From: CAWDPQ01 sp049642465
GTDB lineage: Bacteria; Acidobacteriota; Vicinamibacteria; Vicinamibacterales; 2-12-FULL-66-21
Reading direction: 5' to 3'
Assembly: GCA_049642465.1 (NCBI GenBank)
Contig: JBAROV010000192.1
Location: 1 to 48,226 of the forward strand
Length of the DNA: 48,226 bases
In this document: piece by piece, positions 38,805 through 47,003 of the stretch
Layout: every line of letters starts with the position of its first letter
Position numbering within the stretch: the stretch's first letter is position 1
Program-made: the position numbers and the translations under genes
Notes under the pieces: generated by a model
Told to the model about the DNA's origin: nothing
Seen by the model: the letters and a program-made list of their open reading frames with translations, nothing else
Databases searched by the model: none

Positions 38805-39476
38805 ATGAAATTACCGTACCGAGTTCTCGTACTGGACGATGACGAGCACGCGCTCGAGGGGTTCGTGGAGTTGCTCCGCGAGGCCGGCTACAACGTCACA
38901 GGTGCATCCACCTTTGACAGCGCGAAGCGGCTGCTCGGGCTCGAGCCTTTCGACCTGCTCGTCACGGATGTGCGCCTGCGCGGATTCAACGGTTTGCACC
39001 TGGTGATGCAGGTTCGCGCCGAACATCCGGATACCGAGGTGATCATCATCAGCGGCTACGATGAACCGCTCATCGAGCTCGAGGCGAGCCGTCACAACGC
39101 CGTGTTCGTCCGCAAGCCGGTAATGCCCGCTGAATTCCTCAAGACCGTGGCGACCTGTCTTGCCCACGTGCGTCGTCAACGGCGTTGGCCGCGCAAGCGC
39201 GTGCTGGGCGGATTCAGAGTCACGGCGGCTGGACAACCCGCCGCAGTCGTCGACGTCTGCTACGGCGGCCTTCGGCTGGAAATCGCCAGCGTCGGCTCTC
39301 TGCCATCCACGTTCGACGTCGAAGTCGCCGGTATCGGCCTCCAATTGCCGGTGCAATCCGTGTGGTCCTATCCATCCGCAGACAGTCAGTCGGTCGTCTG
39401 CGGAGCCGCGCTCGCGTCCGATTCGACGCCGGCCGCCCGTACGTGGCGCGCCATTGTCGATCGATTGTCTGCGTAG
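38805..39476 (+). CDS. Response regulator with receiver and PilZ-like C-terminal domain
   Basis: 223 aa from ATG 38805. Receiver domain (1-120): VLVLDDDEHALEG with acidic pocket, Asp in DLLVTDVRLRGFNGLHL, Ser/Thr in IIISGYDEP, and Lys in VFVRKPVMPA. The C-terminal ~100 residues (RRWPRKRVLGGFRVTAAGQPAAVVDVCYGGLRLEIAS) have the RxxxR and D-x-S/G-x-x-G pattern of PilZ domains, with DVCYGG in place of D/NxSxxG; this would bind cyclic di-GMP. The PilZ match is weaker than the receiver match. The amidase gene follows after 12 bp. ORF extension to 38727 was rejected for lack of a receiver-like sequence. Confidence 0.75.
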   Translation: MKLPYRVLVLDDDEHALEGFVELLREAGYNVTGASTFDSAKRLLGLEPFDLLVTDVRLRGFNGLHLVMQVRAEHPDTEVIIISGYDEPLIELEASRHNAVFVRKPVMPAEFLKTVATCLAHVRRQRRWPRKRVLGGFRVTAAGQPAAVVDVCYGGLRLEIASVGSLPSTFDVEVAGIGLQLPVQSVWSYPSADSQSVVCGAALASDSTPAARTWRAIVDRLSA

Positions 39477-39488
39477 TAACGTTCCGGC

Positions 39489-41117
39489 ATGAGCCGGATT
39501 CACGTCTCCCTTCTCCTCGCATTCCTGACGGCTGTCGCGTTGGCCCCGGTTGTGGCTACGCTGCCCGCGCGTCTGTCGCCGAGGCCTCCCGCTCAGCAAG
39601 CCAGGGCATTCGAGCTGGAGGAGGTTGATATCGCCCAGATGCAGGCGTGGATGACGAGTGGTCGTTACTCCTCGCGCCAGCTCACCGAGTTCTACATCCA
39701 GCGGATCGAGCAGATCGATCGCCAAGGCCCCTCTCTCAAATCGATTGCTGAAATCAACCCGGAGGCGCTGGCGATCGCGGACGCGCTGGATCGAGAGCGC
39801 AAGCAGACAGGTTCGCGAGGACCATTGCACGGCATTCCCATCGCGATCAAGGACAACATCGACACGGCCGACCGAATGATGACGACGGCGGGCTCGTTGG
39901 CGCTCGAAGGCTCGATCGCCCGCCGCGATGCGTTTCTGATCGAACGCTTGCGCGCTGCTGGAGCCGTGATCGTGGCGAAAACGAACCTCAGTGAGTGGGC
40001 GAACTTTCGCTCCACCAAGTCGAGCAGTGGTTGGAGTGGACGCGGAGGGCAGGTGCGAAATCCGTACGCCCTCGATCGGAACCCGTGCGGTTCCAGCTCC
40101 GGTACCGGCACCGCGGTGGCAGCGAATCTGGCTGCCGCCGGTGTGGGCACGGAAACGGACGGATCGATCGTCTGTCCGTCCGCTGCCGCCGCGCTCGTCG
40201 GCATCAAGCCGACCGTTGGTCGAGTGAGCCGCTCGGGGATCATTCCAATCTCGCACAGCCAGGATACGGCTGGTCCCATGGCACGAACCGTTGCCGATGC
40301 GGCTGTTCTTCTGGCGGCGATGAGCGGGCGGGACGCGCGCGACCCGGCCACAACGGTTGCTGGCGCGGCAAAGCCCTTCGACCATCGGAGTGCGCTCGTT
40401 GAAGGGGCACTGAAAGGCGCCCGCATCGGCGTTGCACGAAAGCGATACTTCGGGTACAGCCCGTCCACCGACCGCCTGATGGAAGCAGCCATCGCCAAAA
40501 TGAAGCAGCTCGGTGCGGTCATCGTCGATCCCGCGGACCTTGCGACCGCGAGTCGGCTCGACGACTGCGAATTCGAAGTGCTGCTGTACGAATTCAAGAC
40601 CGACCTGAACAAGTATCTCGGAGCGCTGCCGGCTTCGGCGCCGGTCCGGTCGCTGGCAGATCTCATTGCCTTCAACGAGCGTGAGAAGGCGCGGGAGATG
40701 CCGTACTTTGGCCAGGAGATACTCGCGATGTCACAGAAGAAAGGGCCGCTGACCGATCCAGCCTACCGGCGCGCTCACGCAACGTGCAGGAACCGTGCGC
40801 GCACGCTGGGCATCGACGCCACGATCGCGCGTTTCAAACTCGACGCCATCGTTGCGCCAACCGGCAGTCCCGCCTGGCCCACGGATCTCGTGAACGGCGA
40901 TCATTTTCTCGGGGCGAGCTCGACGCCGGCGGCGGTGGCTGGTTATCCCAACGTCACCGTCCCGATCGGCGAGGTCTACGGATTGCCTGTCGGAATGTCG
41001 TTTATCGGACCAGCGTGGAGCGAGGCGCGACTGGTGGCCCTCGCCTACGCGTTCGAGCAGGCGACAAAACACCGCCGGCCGCCGCGATTCTTGCCCACGG
41101 CAGCACTCGGCCAGTGA
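39489..41117 (+). CDS. Exported amidase (amidase signature family)
   Basis: 542 aa. Signal peptide at 1-27 (SLLLAFLTAVALAPVVATLPA). Amidase signature core with Ser-cisSer-Lys triad: Lys121 in GIPIAIKDNID, the cis-Ser within SSSG at 202-204, nucleophile Ser226 in TETDGSIVCPS. Family landmarks: TVDAxxL-type LTEFYIQRIEQID, PLHGIPIAIKDN, SGGSSG-like NPCGSSSGTGTAVA, and GIKPTVGRVSRSGIIPISHSQDTAGPMARTVADAA. It hydrolyses amides (peptide or other) in the envelope; the exact substrate is unknown. It starts 12 bp after the regulator stop. The 3' end is followed by a palindromic repeat shared with the convergent gene. Confidence 0.9.
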   Translation: MSRIHVSLLLAFLTAVALAPVVATLPARLSPRPPAQQARAFELEEVDIAQMQAWMTSGRYSSRQLTEFYIQRIEQIDRQGPSLKSIAEINPEALAIADALDRERKQTGSRGPLHGIPIAIKDNIDTADRMMTTAGSLALEGSIARRDAFLIERLRAAGAVIVAKTNLSEWANFRSTKSSSGWSGRGGQVRNPYALDRNPCGSSSGTGTAVAANLAAAGVGTETDGSIVCPSAAAALVGIKPTVGRVSRSGIIPISHSQDTAGPMARTVADAAVLLAAMSGRDARDPATTVAGAAKPFDHRSALVEGALKGARIGVARKRYFGYSPSTDRLMEAAIAKMKQLGAVIVDPADLATASRLDDCEFEVLLYEFKTDLNKYLGALPASAPVRSLADLIAFNEREKAREMPYFGQEILAMSQKKGPLTDPAYRRAHATCRNRARTLGIDATIARFKLDAIVAPTGSPAWPTDLVNGDHFLGASSTPAAVAGYPNVTVPIGEVYGLPVGMSFIGPAWSEARLVALAYAFEQATKHRRPPRFLPTAALGQ

Positions 41118-41130
41118 TCCTTTCAGTCTT

Positions 41131-41150
41131 CTTCCGCCTCAAGGCGGAAG
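41131..41150. repeat. Dispersed palindrome between convergent genes
   Basis: CTTCCGCC and GGCGGAAG pair perfectly around TCAA between the amidase stop (41117) and the outer-membrane gene stop (41158). Read through, it gives FRLKAEAT, a string I associate with dispersed repeats in Vicinamibacteria genomes. It could serve as terminator for both genes. Confidence 0.6.
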
Positions 41151-41157
41151 CCACAGG

Positions 41158-41709
41158 TCAAAAGCGGAAGCCGACTCGCCCTCCGATCCAGTACGCCGTG
41201 GCCGGGTCGGAGTCGTTTCCCGGTTGAATCATGTAGAACCGCGCCTCGGGCCCGGCCTCCACTCGGTCGCTAACCCGGATCGCGAGGCCACCGCCGAAGT
41301 GATAACCAAGGTCGGTACTGTCACGTTCGGTCCGCAGATCAACGAAGCGGGTCGTTCCGGAATGGGTCGCCAGATGGACACCCCCGAGTACGTAGGGCTG
41401 TGCGACACTCTCACCAAAACGGTGCACGAGTGAGGCGCCAGTGAACAGCGTCCTTCCATTCGCCTCGAAAAACTGCCCCTCCCGATCGTGCGAGAGTAGA
41501 TCCACCGAAAGCTCCACTGCCGTTGTCCCGAATAGGCGCCACTCAACGCGTCCGCCAATGACAGGTCCGCTCCCGATACTGCCTTCGTCGTCCCAGGTCT
41601 GACCAAGCCCGAGCAGACCTCCAGCCGAGCCGCGCGGCTGGGATGTTTGTGCATTCGTCGTTGCGGCAGAAAGAATCAAGAGAAGTGCAGCCGCAGATAG
41701 AACTCGCAT
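41158..41709 (-). CDS. Outer-membrane beta-barrel-like protein
   Basis: 183 aa. ATG 41709 has GGAGG 5 nt upstream. Signal peptide MRVLSAAALLLILSAATTNAQ. The mature part is made of alternating hydrophobic/polar strands: GPVIGGRVEWRLFGTTAVELSVDLLSHDREG, TLFTGASLVHRFG, QPYVLGGVHLATHSG, LGYHFGGGLAIRVSDRVEAGPEARFYMIQPG and the terminal AYWIGGRVGFRF, with C-terminal Phe as in outer-membrane proteins. The size fits an eight-stranded barrel. Function unknown. The longer ORF to 42300 is not used: it overlaps pdxH on the same strand in another frame. Confidence 0.78.
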   Translation of the reverse strand: MRVLSAAALLLILSAATTNAQTSQPRGSAGGLLGLGQTWDDEGSIGSGPVIGGRVEWRLFGTTAVELSVDLLSHDREGQFFEANGRTLFTGASLVHRFGESVAQPYVLGGVHLATHSGTTRFVDLRTERDSTDLGYHFGGGLAIRVSDRVEAGPEARFYMIQPGNDSDPATAYWIGGRVGFRF

Positions 41710-41767
41710 ACGTGCCTCCACTGGAGCAGGCGAAAACAGTGGGGAAACGGGCTCAGACCGACCGGAG

Positions 41768-42346
41768 TTACGGGTACAGCCGTACAATCTTCCAGGCGGC
41801 GCCGTCGCGCGTGTAGCAGAGTCGATCGTGCAGCCGATCCGGGCGTCCGAACCAGAACTCGATACGTTCCGGGACAAGCCGAAAGCCACCCCAGAATGGC
41901 GGCCGGGCCACGTGCTTGCCTTCGAATCGCCGTTCAACCTCGCGATATGCCTCTTCAAGCGTTTCGCGTGACGCAAGAACGGCGCTTTGGTCGGACGCCC
42001 AGGCACCGAGCTGACTGCCACGCGGTCTGCTTGTGAAATACGCGTCGGACTCCTCGTCGGCGAGGCGCTCCACTCGGCCTTCGACCCGGATCTGTTCTTC
42101 GAGCGTGTGCCAATGAAAACAGAGGGCAGCGTGCGGGTTCGCGAAAAGTTCCTTTGCTTTGCGACTGTTGTAGTTCGTGTGGAACACGAACCCGTGTTCA
42201 TCGACTCCACGCAACAGCACCATGCGCACGGAGGGCCGGCCCGCTGCATCAGCCGTCGCGAGTGCCACCGGGGCAGTGTCCACCTGGCGGTTGGCGGCAC
42301 GCTCGATGGCGTTGAGGAACTCCGTTATCGGATTTGCGCTGGACAC
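41768..42346 (-). CDS. pdxH: Pyridoxamine 5'-phosphate oxidase
   Basis: 192 aa. Oxidises pyridoxine or pyridoxamine phosphate to PLP with FMN. Landmarks: PVALATADAAGRPSVRMVLLRGVDEHGFVFHTNYNSRKAKELFANPHAALCFHW, QIRVEGRVERLADEESDAYFTSRPRGSQLGAWASDQS, WGGFRLVPERIEFWFGRPDRLHDRLCYTR, and the C-terminal LYP. The start is GTG 42346: a TACTAT hexamer lies only 5 nt before it and no Shine-Dalgarno is seen, so the mRNA may be leaderless. It follows the phosphatase gene by 33 bp. Confidence 0.94.
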   Translation of the reverse strand: MSSANPITEFLNAIERAANRQVDTAPVALATADAAGRPSVRMVLLRGVDEHGFVFHTNYNSRKAKELFANPHAALCFHWHTLEEQIRVEGRVERLADEESDAYFTSRPRGSQLGAWASDQSAVLASRETLEEAYREVERRFEGKHVARPPFWGGFRLVPERIEFWFGRPDRLHDRLCYTRDGAAWKIVRLYP

Positions 42347-42379
42347 AGCTAATAGTACTGGTGTGTTGGACGGTTCGCT

Positions 42380-43906
42380 TTAACGCGGATCACCCGGCCG
42401 GTACCGCATGGGCAATCCAAGAAGTTGCATGCACAACGGTGCGATGTCAATCGATCGCATGTCCTGCGGCAGCGTGGCCCGCGCACCGCCTCCAGCCACG
42501 ATCATCGGGCTGTACGAATCGAGTGCGTGGAGCGCGCCGTGAGAGGCGCCGCCCACGTGTGCCTTGCCTCCGGGTACCTCGAATTCAGCCCCCGGCTTGG
42601 CAGTTATCCACACTTCGCCGCTTTGTTCAAGGTCCAACGCCCCGGCAATCCGCTCGAACGCGTTGGGGTATTGATCGAACACAATCGTGCGGCGATCCTG
42701 ATCGAGTTCCAGCGCGCATGCTTCCCCCGACCAGCGCCACCGGCCGCCAAACGCGTCCTCGACGGCTGCATCGTCGTTTGCGCCGCGAGCAAATTCAACT
42801 GCGCCCTTGCGTGTGAATACGGAGTAGCCATCCCGTCCGTCCCGGACCAGGGCCGTCCGGCAGATTACCTGATCGACACGGGGGTGAGTGAGTACGTCAC
42901 GCACGAGCCTCGTCACCATGTCTGATGAGGGATTGCGTATATAGATCTGAGCGGCACGCATGTTCGGACAAATCATGATCTCGTCGCGAGAGCCCCACGG
43001 TCCACCGAGTTTGGCCTGACGATGATTGCCGAGGACCATGTCCAGTCGTATGACAGACCGGGCGGCATCCTCGAGTACCTCACAGTGCCCGTGATCGGAC
43101 GTGATGATGATGCAGGTATCGCTGAGGACGCGATCGAGACCACCGCCTGCCGCGAACGCATCTGCCAGAACCTTGTCGATTCTGTCCAACACATCCAATG
43201 CGCGGTAGGGACCGACCTCGTGGCTGCGATAATCATTGTCGGCAAAGTACGCCACCGTGAAGTCGGGGAGTCCTCCCTGCTCGAACAGGTCAATCAGCAT
43301 CGCGCCGGTTGACCCGTCGTCCATACCGAAACGATGGAGCATGCCTCCCTTCTCCTCGAGCTTGTCTCCGTGCCGACGGGGTGTGCCGACGAAGTCACCC
43401 AAACAGAGGATCGACGGACCCTCGACGGTCTCGGAGAACGGCACCCCTGGAAGCGCCGCGATCAGACCAGGGATGCGGACGCGGTGGGGGACGTTACCGC
43501 GAAATACAAGATAGTTGAGGCAGGCGGCCAAGCGTCCGCTGCGTTCGACCATTTCGAAGAGCGTTGGGGCGCGAAGACGGTCGCCATTCAGGCGCAGCAG
43601 AAAATCGCGGATGAAATCCCCGAAGCCTTCTCTGGCGATCACCCAGAAGTCATCGCCGTAATACGCCACTTCGTCACGCGCGCGATCGAACCAGGAAGCG
43701 CCGGCGATCCCGTGCTCCGCAGGATAGCAACCGGTGATGATGGACGTCGTCGCTGCGGGAGTGATGGATGGAAAGATGCTGACCGACCTCTCGTGCATGG
43801 TTCCGGCTTCAACGAGCTGGAGCAGCACCGGTAGCCGTCCCGTCCGAATAGCCGGACAGACCACGTGGGGCGTGGCGGCGTCGATGACGATGAGCAGAAT
43901 CTTCAC
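42380..43906 (-). CDS. Alkaline phosphatase superfamily hydrolase (phosphodiesterase/nucleotide pyrophosphatase type)
   Basis: 508 aa. N-terminal metal-binding Asp in ILLIVIDAATPHVV; nucleophile Thr in SIFPSITPAATTSIITGCYPAEHGI; Asp/His metal ligands in AYFADNDYRSHEVGPY; then IIITSDHGHCEV. The order is that of nucleotide pyrophosphatase/phosphodiesterases, acting on phosphodiesters with two metal ions. No signal peptide is seen, so the enzyme may be cytoplasmic. GTG 43906 is preceded by TAAACT, 9 nt upstream, with no Shine-Dalgarno. It lies upstream of pdxH on the same strand. The exact substrate is unknown. Confidence 0.82.
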   Translation of the reverse strand: MKILLIVIDAATPHVVCPAIRTGRLPVLLQLVEAGTMHERSVSIFPSITPAATTSIITGCYPAEHGIAGASWFDRARDEVAYYGDDFWVIAREGFGDFIRDFLLRLNGDRLRAPTLFEMVERSGRLAACLNYLVFRGNVPHRVRIPGLIAALPGVPFSETVEGPSILCLGDFVGTPRRHGDKLEEKGGMLHRFGMDDGSTGAMLIDLFEQGGLPDFTVAYFADNDYRSHEVGPYRALDVLDRIDKVLADAFAAGGGLDRVLSDTCIIITSDHGHCEVLEDAARSVIRLDMVLGNHRQAKLGGPWGSRDEIMICPNMRAAQIYIRNPSSDMVTRLVRDVLTHPRVDQVICRTALVRDGRDGYSVFTRKGAVEFARGANDDAAVEDAFGGRWRWSGEACALELDQDRRTIVFDQYPNAFERIAGALDLEQSGEVWITAKPGAEFEVPGGKAHVGGASHGALHALDSYSPMIVAGGGARATLPQDMRSIDIAPLCMQLLGLPMRYRPGDPR

Positions 43907-43915
43907 GCGACGGGC

Positions 43916-43921
43916 AGTTTA
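43916..43921 (-). promoter_or_regulatory. Candidate -10 for the phosphatase gene
   Basis: The minus strand reads GATAAACTG, with TAAACT ending 9 nt before GTG 43906. The predicted transcription start is within about three nucleotides of the start codon. Confidence 0.35.
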
Positions 43922-44164
43922 TCAGTGGGACGAGCAGGGCCAGGGGGGTTGCCGACCTGACTAAGGACACCGTATTGAGGGTCTATTGTCTTCCTTGGGG
44001 ATGACTCTTGGCGCCACCGGCAGCAACTTTGTCGGTTCGATCCCTCGAAATATTTGCGAACATATGGTTTACGGCGATTTGGAGCGGGGGAGGCAGGCGG
44101 TGGCATCTTTGCTTCGCTCGGTATGGTTTCCTGCGACTCCCGTAACCTGAACAAGAGGCAAGAC

Positions 44165-46444
44165 ATGGCTACTCGGCGACAGTTGTGGTTGTTCGTGCTC
44201 TTCGGTATCTCCGTCTTTGCGCTTGGCTGTTCACGCAATCCCGAAGAGGCCATGCGCCGCCACCTGGCGGCCGGGGACAAGTATCTGGCTGACGGAAAGG
44301 TCGCCGAGGCAATCATCGAATACCGGAACGCTGTCCAGCAGCAGCCCAATGCCGGACCCGCGCGGCAGAAACTCGCGGAAACGTACCTCAAGGCTAACGA
44401 CCCTGCGAAAGCGCTTCCGGAGTTGGTGCGCGCCGCGGACTTGCTGCCTGAGGACCTGGCGCTGCAAGTCAAAGCCGGGAACGTCCTGCTGATTGCCGGC
44501 CGGTTCGACGATGCGCGAGCTCGCGCGGACAAAGTGCTCGAGCGCGATCCGAAAAACCTGCCCGGACATCTGCTGCTCGCGAATTCGCTGGCCGGACTCA
44601 AGGACCTGGATGCTGCCGTGTCACAGATTCAGGAGGCGATTTCACTCAGTCCTGAGCGCGGTGCCACGTACTCACAGCTTGGGGTCATGGAACTTGGGCG
44701 CAAGAACGCCGAAGCTGCGGAGAAGGCTTTCAAAAAAGCCACGGAGATGGACCCCACGTCGGTCGAAGCCGAGATGGCGCTTGCGAATTTCTACTGGGTG
44801 ACGGGACGTGGTGCGGAGGCGGAATCGGCGCTCAAGAAAAGCGTGGAAATCGCCCCGGAGAACGCGACCGCGAATCGAGCCCTGGCGACCTTTTATATCG
44901 CCACTAACCGCGCCGCGGATGCCGAGGCGTATCTGCAGAAGGCCTATGAAATCACCAAGACTCCGGCGGCGGCACTCACGCTCGCAGATTTCTACGTCGC
45001 GCGCAACGCGGACGACCGAGCGATCGCGATCCTGGAGCCGATGTCACGCGATGCCAAGACGGCGTCGGAGGCTGGCGTTCGACTGGCGGCGCTCGACAAC
45101 AAGCGGGGTCGCCGCGCGAAAGCCTACGAGCGGCTCGACAGCGTGCTATCCACGGACAAGACCAACCTGCAGGCGCTGCTGTTGAAGACCGAGCTCCTGA
45201 TGGCGGATCAGAAGATCGAAGAAGCCTTTCCGGTCGCATCCGCCGCAGTCGAGGCGCATAAGAACTCCGCGCCCGCCCTCTTCACGCTTGGACGGGTCCA
45301 AGCGGCGAGGCGTCAGACAGAGGAAGCTATCAAAGCGTACGAGGGTGCGCTGCGTGCGAATCCGCGCGCGACGCAGGCGAAAGTCGCGCTCGCCCAACTG
45401 CATCTGTCGCGGGGACAGTCCGAAACGTCGGTGCAGCTTGCAGAAGAGGCCGTGCGCAGTCAGCCACGCAATGTGCAGGCGAAATTACTCCTCGTGCAGG
45501 GGCTGATGACTCGTGGCGAGTTGCAGCGTGCCGAAGCCGAGCTCGAGCCCCTCGTGAAACAGTATCCGCAGTCGGCAGCGGTGCAGGTCCGGATGGGAAT
45601 GCTGCGGGGATTACAGAACAGGGGCGCCGAAGCGCGAAAGCACTTCGATCAAGCCGGTGCACTCGCCCCGGATTCGCTCGAGGTGCTGGGTGGTCAGGTC
45701 GCACTCGATCTTGCGTCGAAGAACGTGCAGGAGGCGCGCCGGCGAGTGGATGAGCGGCTGCAGAAAGGCACACCGACCGGACCGCTGCTCATGATGGCCG
45801 CCAGAGTCTACGCGGCCAGCGGCGATCAGAAAGGCGCGGAGGAGCTGTTGCGCCGAACCGTGCAGACGGATCCCGGCCAGTTGCAGGCCTATGCGGCGCT
45901 GGGGCAGTTGTACGTTCGCCAGGGCAAGCTCGATGTAGCCCGTGCGGAATTCGAGAACCTGGCGAAGCGTGATCCGAAACCGGTTGGGGCGCTCACGATG
46001 ATCGGCACGATCCAGCAGATGCAGGGACAGCCCGATGCGGCTCGGGCCAGCTACGAAAAGGCGGTTGAACTGGATCCGGATGCGGCCGTTGCCGCCAATA
46101 ACCTCGCGTGGATCTATGCGACGCAGGGGGGAAACCTCGACGTGGCGCTGCAACTCGCTCAGAGTGCCAAGCGGAAGCTGCCCGACAATCCGGACGTGAA
46201 CGACACGCTCGGCTACATCTATTACAAGAAGGACTTGCACTCACTTGCGATTCCAGCGTTGAAGGCGAGTCTGGCAAAAAACGCGAACAGTCCGATCTAT
46301 CACTCACATCTGGGCCTCGCCTACGCGAAGGCCGGTGATGTCGAGAACGCGCGGCAACACCTTTCGAGTGCCTTGAAACTGCAGCCGGACTTCGAAGGGG
46401 CCCAGGAAGCTCGTCGCGTGCTTGAGGGGTTGCCCGTCCGCTGA
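44165..46444 (+). CDS. Large TPR-repeat lipoprotein
   Basis: 759 aa. ATG 44165 follows AAGAGG. The signal peptide ends in a lipobox (FALGC, Cys near residue 20). The rest is a long tetratricopeptide array of about 18-20 units of ~34 residues, for example AEAIIEYRNAVQQQPNAGPARQKLAETYLKANDPAKALPEL, AAEKAFKKATEMDPTSVEAEMALANFYWV, EAIKAYEGALRANPRATQAKVALAQLHLSRGQ and AAVAANNLAWIYATQGGNLDVALQLAQSA. Such proteins are envelope scaffolds, for example in exopolysaccharide and PEP-CTERM systems, but no such genes are nearby. The 258-bp upstream gap (43907-44164) shows only a weak, misspaced -24/-12-like match. Confidence 0.87.
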   Translation: MATRRQLWLFVLFGISVFALGCSRNPEEAMRRHLAAGDKYLADGKVAEAIIEYRNAVQQQPNAGPARQKLAETYLKANDPAKALPELVRAADLLPEDLALQVKAGNVLLIAGRFDDARARADKVLERDPKNLPGHLLLANSLAGLKDLDAAVSQIQEAISLSPERGATYSQLGVMELGRKNAEAAEKAFKKATEMDPTSVEAEMALANFYWVTGRGAEAESALKKSVEIAPENATANRALATFYIATNRAADAEAYLQKAYEITKTPAAALTLADFYVARNADDRAIAILEPMSRDAKTASEAGVRLAALDNKRGRRAKAYERLDSVLSTDKTNLQALLLKTELLMADQKIEEAFPVASAAVEAHKNSAPALFTLGRVQAARRQTEEAIKAYEGALRANPRATQAKVALAQLHLSRGQSETSVQLAEEAVRSQPRNVQAKLLLVQGLMTRGELQRAEAELEPLVKQYPQSAAVQVRMGMLRGLQNRGAEARKHFDQAGALAPDSLEVLGGQVALDLASKNVQEARRRVDERLQKGTPTGPLLMMAARVYAASGDQKGAEELLRRTVQTDPGQLQAYAALGQLYVRQGKLDVARAEFENLAKRDPKPVGALTMIGTIQQMQGQPDAARASYEKAVELDPDAAVAANNLAWIYATQGGNLDVALQLAQSAKRKLPDNPDVNDTLGYIYYKKDLHSLAIPALKASLAKNANSPIYHSHLGLAYAKAGDVENARQHLSSALKLQPDFEGAQEARRVLEGLPVR

Positions 46445-46530
46445 AATACGAATCTCGACCATTGCTTCGCCTCCCAACGGGAACGGCATCACTTCTGCTC
46501 CATGTCTCGTTGAAATAGCGGAGGTGTGTA

Positions 46531-46953
46531 ATGTTGGGTTCACTTGTGAGAGCCGTGGTGCTCATCGTGGTACTTGTCGGGGCCGGTGCCTTCCTGCTGG
46601 GGTGGTGGGGCAGTGGACGGATCCGCGACGATGTCCGGCAGACCGTCGGGACGACTGGCGTGGACACACAAAAAGCTCGAGAAGTCGGTGCCAAGGTGGG
46701 CGAGACGACAGCAACCGCGGCCGATCAGGCGCGCCGGGCGATCAATGACGGCGCCGTCACCGCCAAGATCAAAGCCAAGATGGCACTCGACGACACCGTG
46801 AAAGCGCTCGACATCGATGTCGATACCGTCGGCACCACAGTGACCCTGAGCGGCGTGGTCGCGACCGACGCACAGCGGCAGAAGGCGCTCCAACTGGCGC
46901 GCGAGACTGACGGCGTCAAGCAGGTCGTCGATCAGTTGCGGGTGCAACGCTAA
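46531..46953 (+). CDS. BON-domain protein with N-terminal membrane anchor
   Basis: 140 aa. GGAGG lies 8 nt before ATG 46531. One membrane segment (VRAVVLIVVLVGAGAFLLGWWGSG, about 6-28), a helical region (VDTQKAREVGAKVGETTATAADQARRA), then a BON domain: DGAVTAKIKAKMALDDTVKALDIDVDTVGTTVTLSGVVATDAQRQKALQLARETDGVKQVVDQLRV. BON domains bind phospholipids, as in OsmY and DolP. It may contact the envelope. It follows the TPR gene by 86 bp. Confidence 0.88.
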   Translation: MLGSLVRAVVLIVVLVGAGAFLLGWWGSGRIRDDVRQTVGTTGVDTQKAREVGAKVGETTATAADQARRAINDGAVTAKIKAKMALDDTVKALDIDVDTVGTTVTLSGVVATDAQRQKALQLARETDGVKQVVDQLRVQR

Positions 46954-46989
46954 GCGCGTCTGATCGCGTCTGCGCCTGGAAGGATCGGG

Positions 46990-46995
46990 TATGCT
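46990..46995 (+). promoter_or_regulatory. Candidate -10 for the YncE-like gene
   Basis: GGGTATGCT gives TATGCT, ending 8 nt before GTG 47004. Leaderless mRNA is likely; there is no Shine-Dalgarno. Confidence 0.4.
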
Positions 46996-47003
46996 GCACC
47001 GCA

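Noticed and set aside
38811..40385. 524-codon ORF on the minus strand
   Set aside because: Antisense to the receiver-PilZ and amidase genes, both with clear motifs.
41710..42300. N-terminal extension of the outer-membrane barrel-like gene
   Set aside because: It overlaps pdxH in another frame; the start at 41709 has a signal peptide and a Shine-Dalgarno.
44009..44027. Sigma-54 -24/-12 promoter before the TPR gene (TGGCGC...GCAGCA)
   Set aside because: The distance between GG and GC is 11 nt instead of 10, and the -12 part is poor.
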